Below are positions 1 to 7,539 of a DNA stretch of 12,395 nucleotides, one piece after another (the first letter of the stretch is position 1; each line of letters starts with the position of its first letter). A model generated the notes under the pieces. It saw only the letters and a program-made list of their open reading frames with translations, had not been told where the DNA came from and searched no databases. The stretch lies in contig CAZWQX010000115.1 in assembly GCA_964635965.1 (NCBI GenBank), positions 1 to 12,395 of the forward strand, read 5' to 3'. A program made the translations under genes and the position numbers. Source of the stretch: JAKVAV01 sp964635965. Lineage in GTDB: Bacteria; Bacteroidota; Bacteroidia; Flavobacteriales_D; Cryomorphaceae.

Positions 1-2020
1 GACAGGCCCTTATGGAGGTGTACCTGCATTTGACCAAATGAATGTGGCGGATGTCAAACCCGCCATGGTTCGAGGGATGGAACTTCACCTGGAAGAAATT
101 GATGCCATTGCCAACAATCCTGAACCACCAACCTTCGAGAATACCATCGTTGAAATGGAAAGGGCAGGAGCGGAGCTCGATCGGGCTTACACCTACTATG
201 GTATTTTGAGCAGCAATATGTCTACTCCTGAATTCAGGGATATCCAGGCCGAGTTAGCCCCACTGCTTTCAGATTATCGTTCCAAAATCTCGCAGAACAA
301 AGAGCTTTTTGAGCGCATCAAAGCCGTTTACGATGCCTCAAAATCAGAGCCCTTAGAGGCGGATCAAGAGAGAGTGGTTGACCTGATCTACAAACGGTTT
401 GAGATGAATGGAGCGGAGCTGGATGAAACCAAAAAAGAGCGGTACGCGGCTATCAATAAAGAGCTGTCGAGTCTTTACACCAACTTTTCCAACAACGTAC
501 TCCATGACGAAGAGAACTACGTGACTTATTTGACAGAAGACCAGCTAGGGGGTTTGTCGGAAGGGTTTATTAAGTCGGCAGCTAAGATTGCCAGCGATAA
601 AGGGCAAGAGGGTAAATACGCGATCGTGAATACCCGTTCCTCCATGGATCCTTTCCTGACCTATTCTACGGAACGAGAATTGCGCAAGCAGGTTTGGGAG
701 AATTACTACTCCAGAGGTGACAATGGTGATGAATACGACAACAACGAGTTAATCGCCGAGATTTTGAGACTGCGTCGCGAGCGGGTGGAGTTGCTCGGAT
801 ATGAGAATTACGGACAATGGCGACTGCAAGATCGAATGGCCAAAACTCCGGAGAACGCCATGGAGTTGATGGAAACCGTTTGGCCCGCAGCCATCGCTCG
901 CGTGGCCGAAGAAGTGGCCGATATGCAAGCCGTAGCTCATGCCATGGGGGATGGCATCACCATCGAGCCTTGGGATTACCGCTACTACGCCGAGAAAGTC
1001 CGCAAGGAGAAGTACGATCTCGATTCCGATGAGGTGAAAAAATACCTTCAGCTCGATAACTTAACCGAAGCCATGCATTACGTGGCAGGTCGTCTATTCA
1101 ACTACGACTTTGCTCCTGTACCGGAAGGTTCTGTTCCCGTTTTTCACGAAGATGTGAAGGTTTGGGAGGTGACGGACAAAACAACCGGAAACAACGTTGG
1201 ACTCTGGTACCTCGATCCATACGCGCGTGAAGGAAAACGATCAGGAGCTTGGGCCACCACCTACCGCAGTTATTCCACTTTTGATGGGGTGAAAAACGTT
1301 TTGGCATCAAATAACTCCAACTTCGTGAAACCCGCTCCGGGGGAGGCTTTACTCGTTTCTTGGGACGATGCAGTTACCTTCTTTCACGAGTTTGGACATG
1401 CCCTGCACTTCTTCTCTTCCAATGTAAAGTACCCAACGCTGGACGGCGGAGTGAGAGACTATACGGAATTCCAATCTCAGCTTTTGGAGCGTTGGTTGGC
1501 AACTGATGAGGTAATCGACAACTACCTCGTGAGCAGCGAAACGGGCGAACCCATGCCCGAAGAATTGGTAGCGAAAATCAAGAAGGCTTCAACCTTCAAT
1601 CAAGGTTTTTCGACTACGGAATATCTGGCTTCTGCATTGATGGATATGAAACTCCACTTGGCCGATCCCGCCAATATTGATATCGATGCTTTTGAACGTG
1701 AGACTTTGGCAGAGCTTAATATGCCAAAGGAATTGCCGATGCGTCACCGCACGCCTCACTTCGGACACGTATTCTCGGGTGAAGGGTATGCCACTGCCTA
1801 TTATGGATACATGTGGGCTGACGTGCTGACTGCCGACGCCGTAGAAGCATTTGAAGAAGCGCCGGGAGGATACTACGACGAAGACTTAGCAGAGAAAATG
1901 GTGACCTATTTATTCTCTCCGAGAAATGCCATTGATCCGTCTGAGGCTTACCGACTATTCAGAGGACGTGATGCGAATATCGAAGCGCTGATGCGGGATC
2001 GAGGGTTTCCGGTGAACTAA
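1..2020 (+). CDS. dcp: M3 family zinc metallopeptidase (peptidyl-dipeptidase Dcp-like), 5'-truncated by the window edge
   Basis: The reading frame is open to the left edge. Upstream of the first ATG in the window (38) it reads in frame TGPYGGVPAFDQ, which resembles the start of the mature domain in M3 peptidases (a FD..., then KPA...GM block), so the true start is outside the window and ATG 38 is not the start. Numbering from ATG 38, the zinc motif HEFGHALH begins at residue 450 (H450, E451, H454). The likely third ligand is E477 in DYTEFQSQ. The C-terminal block RHRTPHFGH...GYATAYYGYMW is the conserved substrate-binding region of the family. Family members remove dipeptides from peptide C-termini; Bacteroidota homologues are often exported lipoproteins, but any signal peptide would lie before the window. 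The spacing from H454 to E477 is two residues shorter than I recall for E. coli Dcp and thimet oligopeptidase. The family call is very secure; the exact specificity is not. Confidence -1.
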   Translation, partial: TGPYGGVPAFDQMNVADVKPAMVRGMELHLEEIDAIANNPEPPTFENTIVEMERAGAELDRAYTYYGILSSNMSTPEFRDIQAELAPLLSDYRSKISQNKELFERIKAVYDASKSEPLEADQERVVDLIYKRFEMNGAELDETKKERYAAINKELSSLYTNFSNNVLHDEENYVTYLTEDQLGGLSEGFIKSAAKIASDKGQEGKYAIVNTRSSMDPFLTYSTERELRKQVWENYYSRGDNGDEYDNNELIAEILRLRRERVELLGYENYGQWRLQDRMAKTPENAMELMETVWPAAIARVAEEVADMQAVAHAMGDGITIEPWDYRYYAEKVRKEKYDLDSDEVKKYLQLDNLTEAMHYVAGRLFNYDFAPVPEGSVPVFHEDVKVWEVTDKTTGNNVGLWYLDPYAREGKRSGAWATTYRSYSTFDGVKNVLASNNSNFVKPAPGEALLVSWDDAVTFFHEFGHALHFFSSNVKYPTLDGGVRDYTEFQSQLLERWLATDEVIDNYLVSSETGEPMPEELVAKIKKASTFNQGFSTTEYLASALMDMKLHLADPANIDIDAFERETLAELNMPKELPMRHRTPHFGHVFSGEGYATAYYGYMWADVLTADAVEAFEEAPGGYYDEDLAEKMVTYLFSPRNAIDPSEAYRLFRGRDANIEALMRDRGFPVN

Positions 2021-2026
2021 AGTCTT

Positions 2027-2174
2027 CCACCTCCGTCCACGATCTCCTTCGGAGCTGTGGCCACCTCCTCCCTTGGAGGAGGATAAGTTTTTGCAAATAA
2101 TGAAGGTTATAATGTCCTCCTCCAAGGGAGGAGGTGGGCTTTTTGATTCAAAGAATCGAAAAGGTCGGAGGTGG
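2027..2174. repeat. Nested palindromic (BIME/REP-like) repeat element
   Basis: A perfect 23-bp inverted repeat occupies 2061-2083 and 2115-2137, separated by 31 nt. Each arm is also a hairpin: CCTCCTCC-CTT-GGAGGAGG at 2064-2082, with its mirror at 2116-2134. An outer 9-bp pair, CCACCTCCG at 2027-2035 and CGGAGGTGG at 2166-2174, encloses the unit. A further AT-rich hairpin lies at 2140-2162 (10-bp stem with one T-G pair, loop AAA). Two mirror-image REP-like hairpins inside an outer inverted repeat have the layout of bacterial interspersed mosaic elements. No open reading frame of credible length lies here. Only one copy is visible in this window, so dispersal in the genome is inferred from structure. 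Confidence -1.
2061..2144 (+). terminator. Probable terminator between convergent genes
   Basis: In the plus direction both GC-rich hairpins are followed by short T runs: GTTTTT after the left one and GCTTTTTG after the right one. This sits 41 nt after the M3 peptidase stop, between converging genes, which fits intrinsic termination. In the minus direction neither hairpin has a clear T run, so termination of the trp/aroF transcript here is less certain. Confidence -1.
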
Positions 2175-2183
2175 GATGTTTAC

Positions 2184-3191
2184 CTAAACCCTCACCGCAC
2201 CCTCAACCGCCCTTACCTTTCGCATCATCTCGGCGAACTGACCAAAGTCCAAAGTCTGCTGCCCATCAGTGGCAGCCTTCTCGGGTTTTTCGTGGATCTC
2301 AACAATGATTCCATCAGCCCCTGAAGCCACTCCCGCCAGCGCCATTGGAATCACGTGCTTGCGAATACCAATTCCATGAGAGGGATCAACAACCACAGGT
2401 AGGTGTGACTTCTCCTGGAGGATGGGAACGGCATTCAAGTCTAACGTGTTTCGAGAGGCAGTCTCAAAAGTTCTGATCCCACGTTCACAGAGAATAACTT
2501 TCTCGTTTCCGTTTTTGAAGACATACTCGGCAGAGTAGAGCAATTCGTCAATGCTACCACTGATACCTCGTTTGAGCATCACGGGCTTGTCGACCTTTCC
2601 CAATTCATCAAGTAAGTTGAAATTTTGGGAATTACGCGCACCAACTTGGTAGATATCTACATAGTCGAACATGTCCTCAATCTGGGCGGCTTCCATCACT
2701 TCGGTGATGATTTTGATGCCATTCGCCCGACAGATGCGGTGAAAGGTTTTTAATCCCTCAATTCCCAATCCGCGGAAAGAGTAGGGGCTGGTTCTGGGTT
2801 TGTAAACCCCGCCGCGCATTATCGTTACTCCATGCTTCACCAGCTGCTCAACCACCTTTTCGATTTGTTCTTCGCTTTCGATACTGCAAGGGCCTGCCAT
2901 CACGGTTAATCCATTGGCCCCGATGGATTCTCCACCGCCAATATCCACTGCAGTGCGACCCACTTTCCATTTACTGCTTACAAGCTTGTGCTTGCCGCTC
3001 ACGCGGTGGAGGTCTTTCACCCCCGGCAATGCACCAATGGTCCGAATGTCAAATTCGCTTTTGCAAACACAAATCAGATACCTACCCATCTGGGTTTTTA
3101 CGGGATACCACTCGATTTTCAACTTCGCCAACTCGGCTTGGATGGCTTCTTCTTCACTTTTTGAAATGTCTCGCTCAACTTGAATGATCAT
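2184..3191 (-). CDS. aroF: 3-deoxy-7-phosphoheptulonate (DAHP) synthase, type I-beta
   Basis: Condenses phosphoenolpyruvate and erythrose 4-phosphate to DAHP, the first step of the shikimate pathway that supplies chorismate. The protein is 335 aa. An N-terminal ferredoxin-like regulatory domain covers about residues 1-75, followed by the TIM-barrel catalytic domain. Metal ligands are all in place: C102 in AGPCSIES, H272 in DPSHG, E298 in VEIHE and D309 in ATDGQQ, the same numbering as the Thermotoga maritima enzyme. KPRTSPYSF, the PEP/phosphate-binding segment, is also present. The start overlaps the trpA stop (ATGA, 3188-3191), making it the last gene of the trp operon. In the T. maritima family the N-terminal domain mediates feedback inhibition by aromatic amino acids; which effector acts here cannot be read from sequence. 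Confidence -1.
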   Translation of the reverse strand: MIIQVERDISKSEEEAIQAELAKLKIEWYPVKTQMGRYLICVCKSEFDIRTIGALPGVKDLHRVSGKHKLVSSKWKVGRTAVDIGGGESIGANGLTVMAGPCSIESEEQIEKVVEQLVKHGVTIMRGGVYKPRTSPYSFRGLGIEGLKTFHRICRANGIKIITEVMEAAQIEDMFDYVDIYQVGARNSQNFNLLDELGKVDKPVMLKRGISGSIDELLYSAEYVFKNGNEKVILCERGIRTFETASRNTLDLNAVPILQEKSHLPVVVDPSHGIGIRKHVIPMALAGVASGADGIIVEIHEKPEKAATDGQQTLDFGQFAEMMRKVRAVEGAVRV

Positions 3192-3967
3192 GATACAGGA
3201 GTGTTGCTTTTTATATAGTCGACGAAGTCTTTGCTGGCTTGTCCGACGTCGGGTTTGTCTTTTAAATACTTGATAAATGCCGAACCGATAATGCCACCGT
3301 TGGCATGTTGATTGACCAATTCGAAATCTTCGGGCCGAGAGATATTGAATCCCACTAGGATCGGATGATTCACAGGCAGTGATTTCAGTCCTTTGAGATA
3401 ATCCGATGCCGCAGCCAATCCGGTTCCTTTGCCCGTAGTACTGGCCGAGCTCACCGCATAAATGAACGTCGAGCTCAAGGCATCGATCTTTTTGATTCGA
3501 TCCAAAGAAGTTTGGGGAGTAATCAAAAAGATATTGCTCAATCCATGGGATTCGAAAAGTGCCTTGTACTTAGATTCAAATATCTCCATCGGAAGATCGG
3601 GAAGAATGATTCCATCGACTCCCGTTTCTTGACATCTGGCGCAGAACTTCTCTAGTCCAAATTGCATTACAGGGTTGATGTACCCCATAAGGATTTTGGG
3701 GATTTCGGGATTGCACTGCTCTAGTTGCTGGAAGATTTTTTCGATGCTGATTCCATTCTCCAGGGCAATGCTATTGCTCTCTTGAATTGTTGGTCCATCG
3801 GCAATGGGGTCTGAGTAGGGCATACCAATCTCGACCATATCGGCACCCGCTTCATAAAGGGAATTGACTATGGTCGGCAGATCGTTGAGACGCGGATAAC
3901 CAGCGGTGCAGTAAATGTTCAAGAGCCCATTAGGTTTGGCCGTTAAAATTTCTTTCAGCTTTTTCAT
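3188..3967 (-). CDS. trpA: Tryptophan synthase alpha chain
   Basis: Cleaves indole-3-glycerol phosphate to indole and glyceraldehyde 3-phosphate; indole is channelled to TrpB. The protein is 259 aa with a single TIM barrel. The catalytic pair is E46 (in VEIGMPYSDP) and D57 (in IADGP), equivalent to E49 and D60 of the Salmonella enzyme. LVGFNIS and GGIIGSAF form the phosphate-binding end. The open frame continues to 4204, but residues upstream of MKKLKEIL are out-of-frame trpB sequence with no TrpA similarity. ATG 3967 gives the normal length and a 4-bp ATGA overlap with trpB, matching the other junctions, so that start was chosen. A weak GGAC precedes it. Confidence -1.
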   Translation of the reverse strand: MKKLKEILTAKPNGLLNIYCTAGYPRLNDLPTIVNSLYEAGADMVEIGMPYSDPIADGPTIQESNSIALENGISIEKIFQQLEQCNPEIPKILMGYINPVMQFGLEKFCARCQETGVDGIILPDLPMEIFESKYKALFESHGLSNIFLITPQTSLDRIKKIDALSSTFIYAVSSASTTGKGTGLAAASDYLKGLKSLPVNHPILVGFNISRPEDFELVNQHANGGIIGSAFIKYLKDKPDVGQASKDFVDYIKSNTPVS

Positions 3968-5130
3968 ACGTCCAAGAATTCGATGTAAGTAGAAAGGTCT
4001 TTGTCGCCGCGACCGCTGAGATTGATCACAATTCGATCGGTAGATTTGATGTCCATCTTCTCCAAATAGGCAAAGGCATGGGCCGTTTCTAGCGCAGGGA
4101 TGATTCCTTCTTTTCGCGAAAGCAACAAAACCGCATCCAGTGCTTCCTGATCGGTGACGCTTTCGTATTTCACTCTTCCTTCTTTGTGAAGGTGGGCATG
4201 CCATGGTCCAACGCCGGGGTAATCGAGTCCGGCAGAGACGCTGTGAGGCTCGGTAACTTGCCCGTCCAAGGTTTGCATCACCAAGGTCATGCTCGCGTGC
4301 AGAACTCCCGGCGTACCCAAAGCCATGGTTGCGGCCGTCTTATCCGTGTTTACTCCATGACCCGCAGCTTCAACCCCTACTAGTTGAACGTCCTCATTAT
4401 CGAGGTAGTGGTAAAATGCGCCGATGGCATTTGACCCACCGCCCACACAAGCCAATATGTGAGTTGGAGTTCCGTTGAGTTGGGCTTTGATTTCCTCTGA
4501 GATGACTGCTTGAAGCCTAGCCACTAAATCAGGATAGGGGTGAGGTCCAACCACGGAACCGATAATATAATGGGTGTCAGTCGGATTGTTGATCCAGTCT
4601 CTGATCGCTTCGTTGGTGGCATCTTTTAAGGTCCTACTACCACTCATGGCAGGTCGAACCTCGGCGCCCAACATACGCATCCGAGCCACATTTGGGGCCT
4701 GACGGGTGATATCTTTTTCACCCATATAAACGATGCATTCCAACCCTTTCAAAGCACAAGCAGTGGCCGTGGCCACTCCGTGTTGACCCGCACCTGTTTC
4801 GGCAATGATTCGCTTTTTACCCAGCTTTTCCGCCAGGAGAATTTGCCCGATGGTATTGTTGACCTTGTGTGCACCCGTATGGCAGAGGTCTTCTCTCTTC
4901 AACCAGATTTCGCAACCATAGTGTTCGCTCAACCGCTCTGCCAGGTAAAGAGGTGTTGGTCTTCCCACATAGTCCTTGAGGAGAGCGTTGAACTCCTTTT
5001 TGAACTCATCTGAGTGAATAATCTTGAGATAGCTTTGCTTCAACTCCTCCACATTGGGAAAAAGCATTTCAGGAATAAATGCTCCACCAAACTCTCCGTA
5101 AAATCCCTGTTCATCAATTGTCAAATTCAT
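3964..5130 (-). CDS. trpB: Tryptophan synthase beta chain
   Basis: PLP enzyme that joins indole and serine to make tryptophan, working in an alpha2-beta2 complex with TrpA. The protein is 388 aa and full length. The N-terminal GFYGEFGGAFIPE block is typical of TrpB1. The PLP lysine is K89 in HTGAHKVNN, the catalytic glutamate is E111 in AETGAGQHG, the cofactor phosphate loop GGGSN is at 230-234, and S372 in LSGRGDKD contacts the pyridine nitrogen. The GPWHAHL segment differs from the common GPEHA but lies in a variable part of the family. Start and stop both form ATGA overlaps, with trpF upstream and trpA downstream. Confidence -1.
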   Translation of the reverse strand: MNLTIDEQGFYGEFGGAFIPEMLFPNVEELKQSYLKIIHSDEFKKEFNALLKDYVGRPTPLYLAERLSEHYGCEIWLKREDLCHTGAHKVNNTIGQILLAEKLGKKRIIAETGAGQHGVATATACALKGLECIVYMGEKDITRQAPNVARMRMLGAEVRPAMSGSRTLKDATNEAIRDWINNPTDTHYIIGSVVGPHPYPDLVARLQAVISEEIKAQLNGTPTHILACVGGGSNAIGAFYHYLDNEDVQLVGVEAAGHGVNTDKTAATMALGTPGVLHASMTLVMQTLDGQVTEPHSVSAGLDYPGVGPWHAHLHKEGRVKYESVTDQEALDAVLLLSRKEGIIPALETAHAFAYLEKMDIKSTDRIVINLSGRGDKDLSTYIEFLDV

Positions 5131-5762
5131 CTATTCCGTATTTCTGAGATTAAATTTCCTGTTGCCCTTAGATCCTTCAAGCCCGGCTTGATTTCCAGGC
5201 GACTATTCGCATCAATCCCCACACATTTAGGAAGATTGAGCTTCTTGATTGTTTCAATGTCCCTTTCTCCAATTCCGCCGCTTAAGAGGTAAGGCGTATG
5301 AAGTGGATAGGTGAGGAGAAGCTCCCAATTGAACTGCTTTCCACTTCCCCCGTAGTCCTTCGTTTTTGTATCAAATAGAAAGAAATCAACCTTGTCCTCA
5401 TATGCGGATAGCTCATCAAAATCAAGACTCTCCGATACGGGGAACGCCTTGATAACTTTGATTCCCTTTGCCCTAATCGCTGCAGATTCTTGGGCGGATT
5501 CATCTCCATGAAGCTGGGCATAGTCGAAGCCATATTCTTTGCAAATGCGAATCACTTCATCAACCTTTTCATTGACAAAAACTGCCACCTTTTCAATTTC
5601 GGCAAGACCTGAGGTCACTGAGCGAAGCCGAAATACCGACTGCTCTTCCAGCACATACCGCTTTGACTTCGGATAAAAAATAAACCCCATAAAATCAGGT
5701 TGCAGCTGAGCGACCTCTTTCACATTTTCTGCTTCTCGCATGCCGCAGATCTTCACTTTCAT
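5127..5762 (-). CDS. trpF: Phosphoribosylanthranilate isomerase
   Basis: Amadori rearrangement of N-(5'-phosphoribosyl)anthranilate to CdRP, the substrate of TrpC. The protein is 211 aa with a TIM barrel. The N-terminal MKVKICGMR carries the general base C6, and the general acid is D131 in FLFDTKT. QLHGDES (83-89), SGKQFNW and LSGGIG complete the family signature. The stretch of residues 44-55 (FRLRSVTSGLAE), between the KRYV and VAVFVNE blocks, is encoded by a palindromic DNA segment described separately and does not look like usual TrpF sequence. The catalytic residues lie outside it, so the enzyme is probably functional. Translation is coupled to trpC by ATGA, with a GAGGG ribosome-binding-like sequence just before the start. 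Confidence -1.
   Translation of the reverse strand: MKVKICGMREAENVKEVAQLQPDFMGFIFYPKSKRYVLEEQSVFRLRSVTSGLAEIEKVAVFVNEKVDEVIRICKEYGFDYAQLHGDESAQESAAIRAKGIKVIKAFPVSESLDFDELSAYEDKVDFFLFDTKTKDYGGSGKQFNWELLLTYPLHTPYLLSGGIGERDIETIKKLNLPKCVGIDANSRLEIKPGLKDLRATGNLISEIRNR
5596..5634. repeat. Nested palindromic segment inside trpF
   Basis: The ends form a perfect 8-bp inverted repeat, ATTTCGGC at 5596-5603 and GCCGAAAT at 5627-5634. Within it lies GACCT-G-AGGTC at 5606-5616. The right half, GGTCACTGAGCGAAGCCGAA, resembles an interspersed GTCACTGAGCGAAG(T/C)CGAA repeat that I recall from many Bacteroidota genomes. The total is 39 bp, exactly 13 codons, so it keeps the trpF frame. The palindrome is seen directly; that it is an inserted mobile repeat is inference. 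Confidence -1.
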
Positions 5763-6553
5763 CTTCCCTCATTTACCGCTTTGATGAGATTGGCACAAGC
5801 CTCTTCGGGCTGTGCTTGCTGCATGAAATAACCTCCGATCAAGAACCCATCGAATCCTACTTCTTTCAACTTCAAAATAGACTCAGGATTTGATATCCCA
5901 CTTTCGCTGATTTTGACAAAGTCTGATGGGATATGCTCAGCTAAATCAATGCTTGTTTGAATATCGGTGTTGAAATCATGCAGGTTTCTATTGTTCACAC
6001 CGATGATGTCCACATCATCAGAAGCGTATTCATCGATTTCTGCCTTGTTATGAACCTCAAGGAGAACTTCAAGCCCTAATCGTTTTGCCTTTCGAGCAAG
6101 ATCTTTAGAGGTTTTAGAGTCCAATGCAGCTGCAATCAAGAGTATGCAATCTGCTCCATGACTCTTGGCTTCAATCAGCTGGTATTCGGAGAGCATAAAA
6201 TCCTTTCGGAGAATGGGACAGTAATTGAACTTGCGGGCAATTTCAATGTCCTTCAAAGTCCCTCCAAAGTATTTCGTATCACTCAGAACACTCAAGGCAG
6301 AAGCTCCCGCCTGCATGTAGCCGATACTCAACTGCTCTACATCCACGTATTCGTGAATCATGCCCAAGCTGGGCGATGCGCGTTTTATCTCGGCGATGAT
6401 GCCCACTTTGTCGTCTCGCTTCAGGTACTGACTCATCGAAACCACTGGAGTCTCGAAGAAGATGCTTTTCTCCAACAATTTAATTGGGCGCAACGCTTCA
6501 GCCTCTTGTACTTCCTTACGCTTGTGCGCCATTATTTCCTCCAAAATGGTCAT
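5759..6553 (-). CDS. trpC: Indole-3-glycerol phosphate synthase
   Basis: Closes the indole ring by decarboxylating CdRP to indole-3-glycerol phosphate. It is a 264-aa TIM-barrel protein, monofunctional here (trpF is separate, unlike the E. coli TrpCF fusion). Catalytic residues visible are E55 and K57 in IAEIKRASPS and K117 in LRKDF; LLEVH, GVNNRNL and SESGIS carry the remaining Glu, Asn and Glu positions. The C-terminal phosphate-binding block is GFLIGGYFM, slightly different from the frequent GFLIGExFM. Overlaps trpD upstream and trpF downstream by ATGA; no strong Shine-Dalgarno precedes its start, so coupling probably matters. Confidence -1.
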   Translation of the reverse strand: MTILEEIMAHKRKEVQEAEALRPIKLLEKSIFFETPVVSMSQYLKRDDKVGIIAEIKRASPSLGMIHEYVDVEQLSIGYMQAGASALSVLSDTKYFGGTLKDIEIARKFNYCPILRKDFMLSEYQLIEAKSHGADCILLIAAALDSKTSKDLARKAKRLGLEVLLEVHNKAEIDEYASDDVDIIGVNNRNLHDFNTDIQTSIDLAEHIPSDFVKISESGISNPESILKLKEVGFDGFLIGGYFMQQAQPEEACANLIKAVNEGR

Positions 6554-7539
6554 AGCTCTATCAATGTTTTTAATGTTTTAAGGGCACTGCCGCTTGTAAG
6601 CGATTCTTTGGCTAAATCAACTCCTTCTTCAAGCGATAGTTCGGGCTTTGCACATGAAATGGCCATTCCGCTATTGGCGCAGACCACTGCATTTTGTTGG
6701 TCTGTTCCATTTCCTTGCAAAACGTCTGTGAAAATCTGGGCTGCCTCCTTAACCGTGCTTCCTCCATAGAGGGATTCTTGGGTGAGTTCATTCACGCCAA
6801 AGGCTGAAGCATCAAGCATTTCTTCTTTTTCCGGACTGAGCACCTTGGTATCTGAAGTCAGAGAGATTTCGTCATATCCATCTAGTGAGTGAACGATTCG
6901 GTAGTTGATATCCGTTTCTTGATAGATGTAGTTATAGAACCGCAATAATTCCATGGAGAATACCCCAACCAACTGATTTTTGGGACGAGAAGGATTCACC
7001 ATTGGTCCCAGCATATTGAAGAAGGTTCGCACTCCTATACTTCGGCGAATGGGAGCCACCGCCTTCATGGCAGGGTGGAAGAGAGGAGCGTGCAAAAAGC
7101 AGATGCCCGCCTGGTCAATTTGATTCTTGAGATCGTCGGCATCTCCTGAAAAGGTGTAACCCAATTCTTCCATCACGTTTGAGGAACCGCATGAAGAACT
7201 TACGCCATAATTGCCGTGCTTGGCTACTTTAACTCCCGCTCCAGCCGTGACAAACGAAGCCAGGGTCGAAATATTAAAGGTGTCCTTTCCATCTCCACCT
7301 GTTCCACATAGATCGATAGGATCGAATTCTTTTAAATCGATGGATCGGGATAATTCGAGAAGTGCCTCTCTGAATCCACTTAGTTCTTCAACCGTAATTC
7401 CTCGTACGCGAAATATGGTGAGAAAAGAAGCCACTTGATAGGGGTCGAACCGCTCTTCCGAGATCTCAGTCAGGATCTGTTTCGCCTCAGCTTGAGTAAG
7501 CGTGTTATGGGCAAATAAATATTCCAGTGTCTCTTTCAT
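6550..7539 (-). CDS. trpD: Anthranilate phosphoribosyltransferase
   Basis: Transfers the phosphoribosyl group of PRPP to anthranilate. The protein is 329 aa, with an alpha-helical N-terminal domain (about 1-70) and the nucleoside-phosphorylase-like domain after it. The PRPP/pyrophosphate motif GTGGDG is at 79-84, followed by KDTFNIST at 85-92. KHGNYGVSSSCGSSNVMEELG and RRSIGVRTFFNMLGPMVNP are the usual downstream signatures. It is monofunctional, not fused to the glutamine amidotransferase as in E. coli. The start overlaps the trpG stop (ATGA, 7536-7539) and is preceded by a GGAGTAGGAAT purine-rich stretch that can serve as ribosome-binding site. Confidence -1.
   Translation of the reverse strand: MKETLEYLFAHNTLTQAEAKQILTEISEERFDPYQVASFLTIFRVRGITVEELSGFREALLELSRSIDLKEFDPIDLCGTGGDGKDTFNISTLASFVTAGAGVKVAKHGNYGVSSSCGSSNVMEELGYTFSGDADDLKNQIDQAGICFLHAPLFHPAMKAVAPIRRSIGVRTFFNMLGPMVNPSRPKNQLVGVFSMELLRFYNYIYQETDINYRIVHSLDGYDEISLTSDTKVLSPEKEEMLDASAFGVNELTQESLYGGSTVKEAAQIFTDVLQGNGTDQQNAVVCANSGMAISCAKPELSLEEGVDLAKESLTSGSALKTLKTLIEL

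Noticed and set aside
2073..2324. 83-codon plus-strand ORF spanning the palindromic element and the end of aroF
   Set aside because: Made of repeat sequence and antisense aroF, with no credible protein features.
3968..4204. N-terminal extension of trpA by 79 codons
   Set aside because: The extra residues (MACPPSQRRK...) are trpB sequence read in another frame, without TrpA similarity. The internal ATG at 3967 gives the normal length and the same ATGA junction as the rest of the operon.
5014..5292. 92-codon plus-strand ORF opposite trpB/trpF
   Set aside because: Antisense shadow of conserved coding sequence.
6158..6769. 203-codon plus-strand ORF opposite trpC/trpD
   Set aside because: Long, but entirely antisense to two well-supported genes, with no recognisable domain; a frame shadow.
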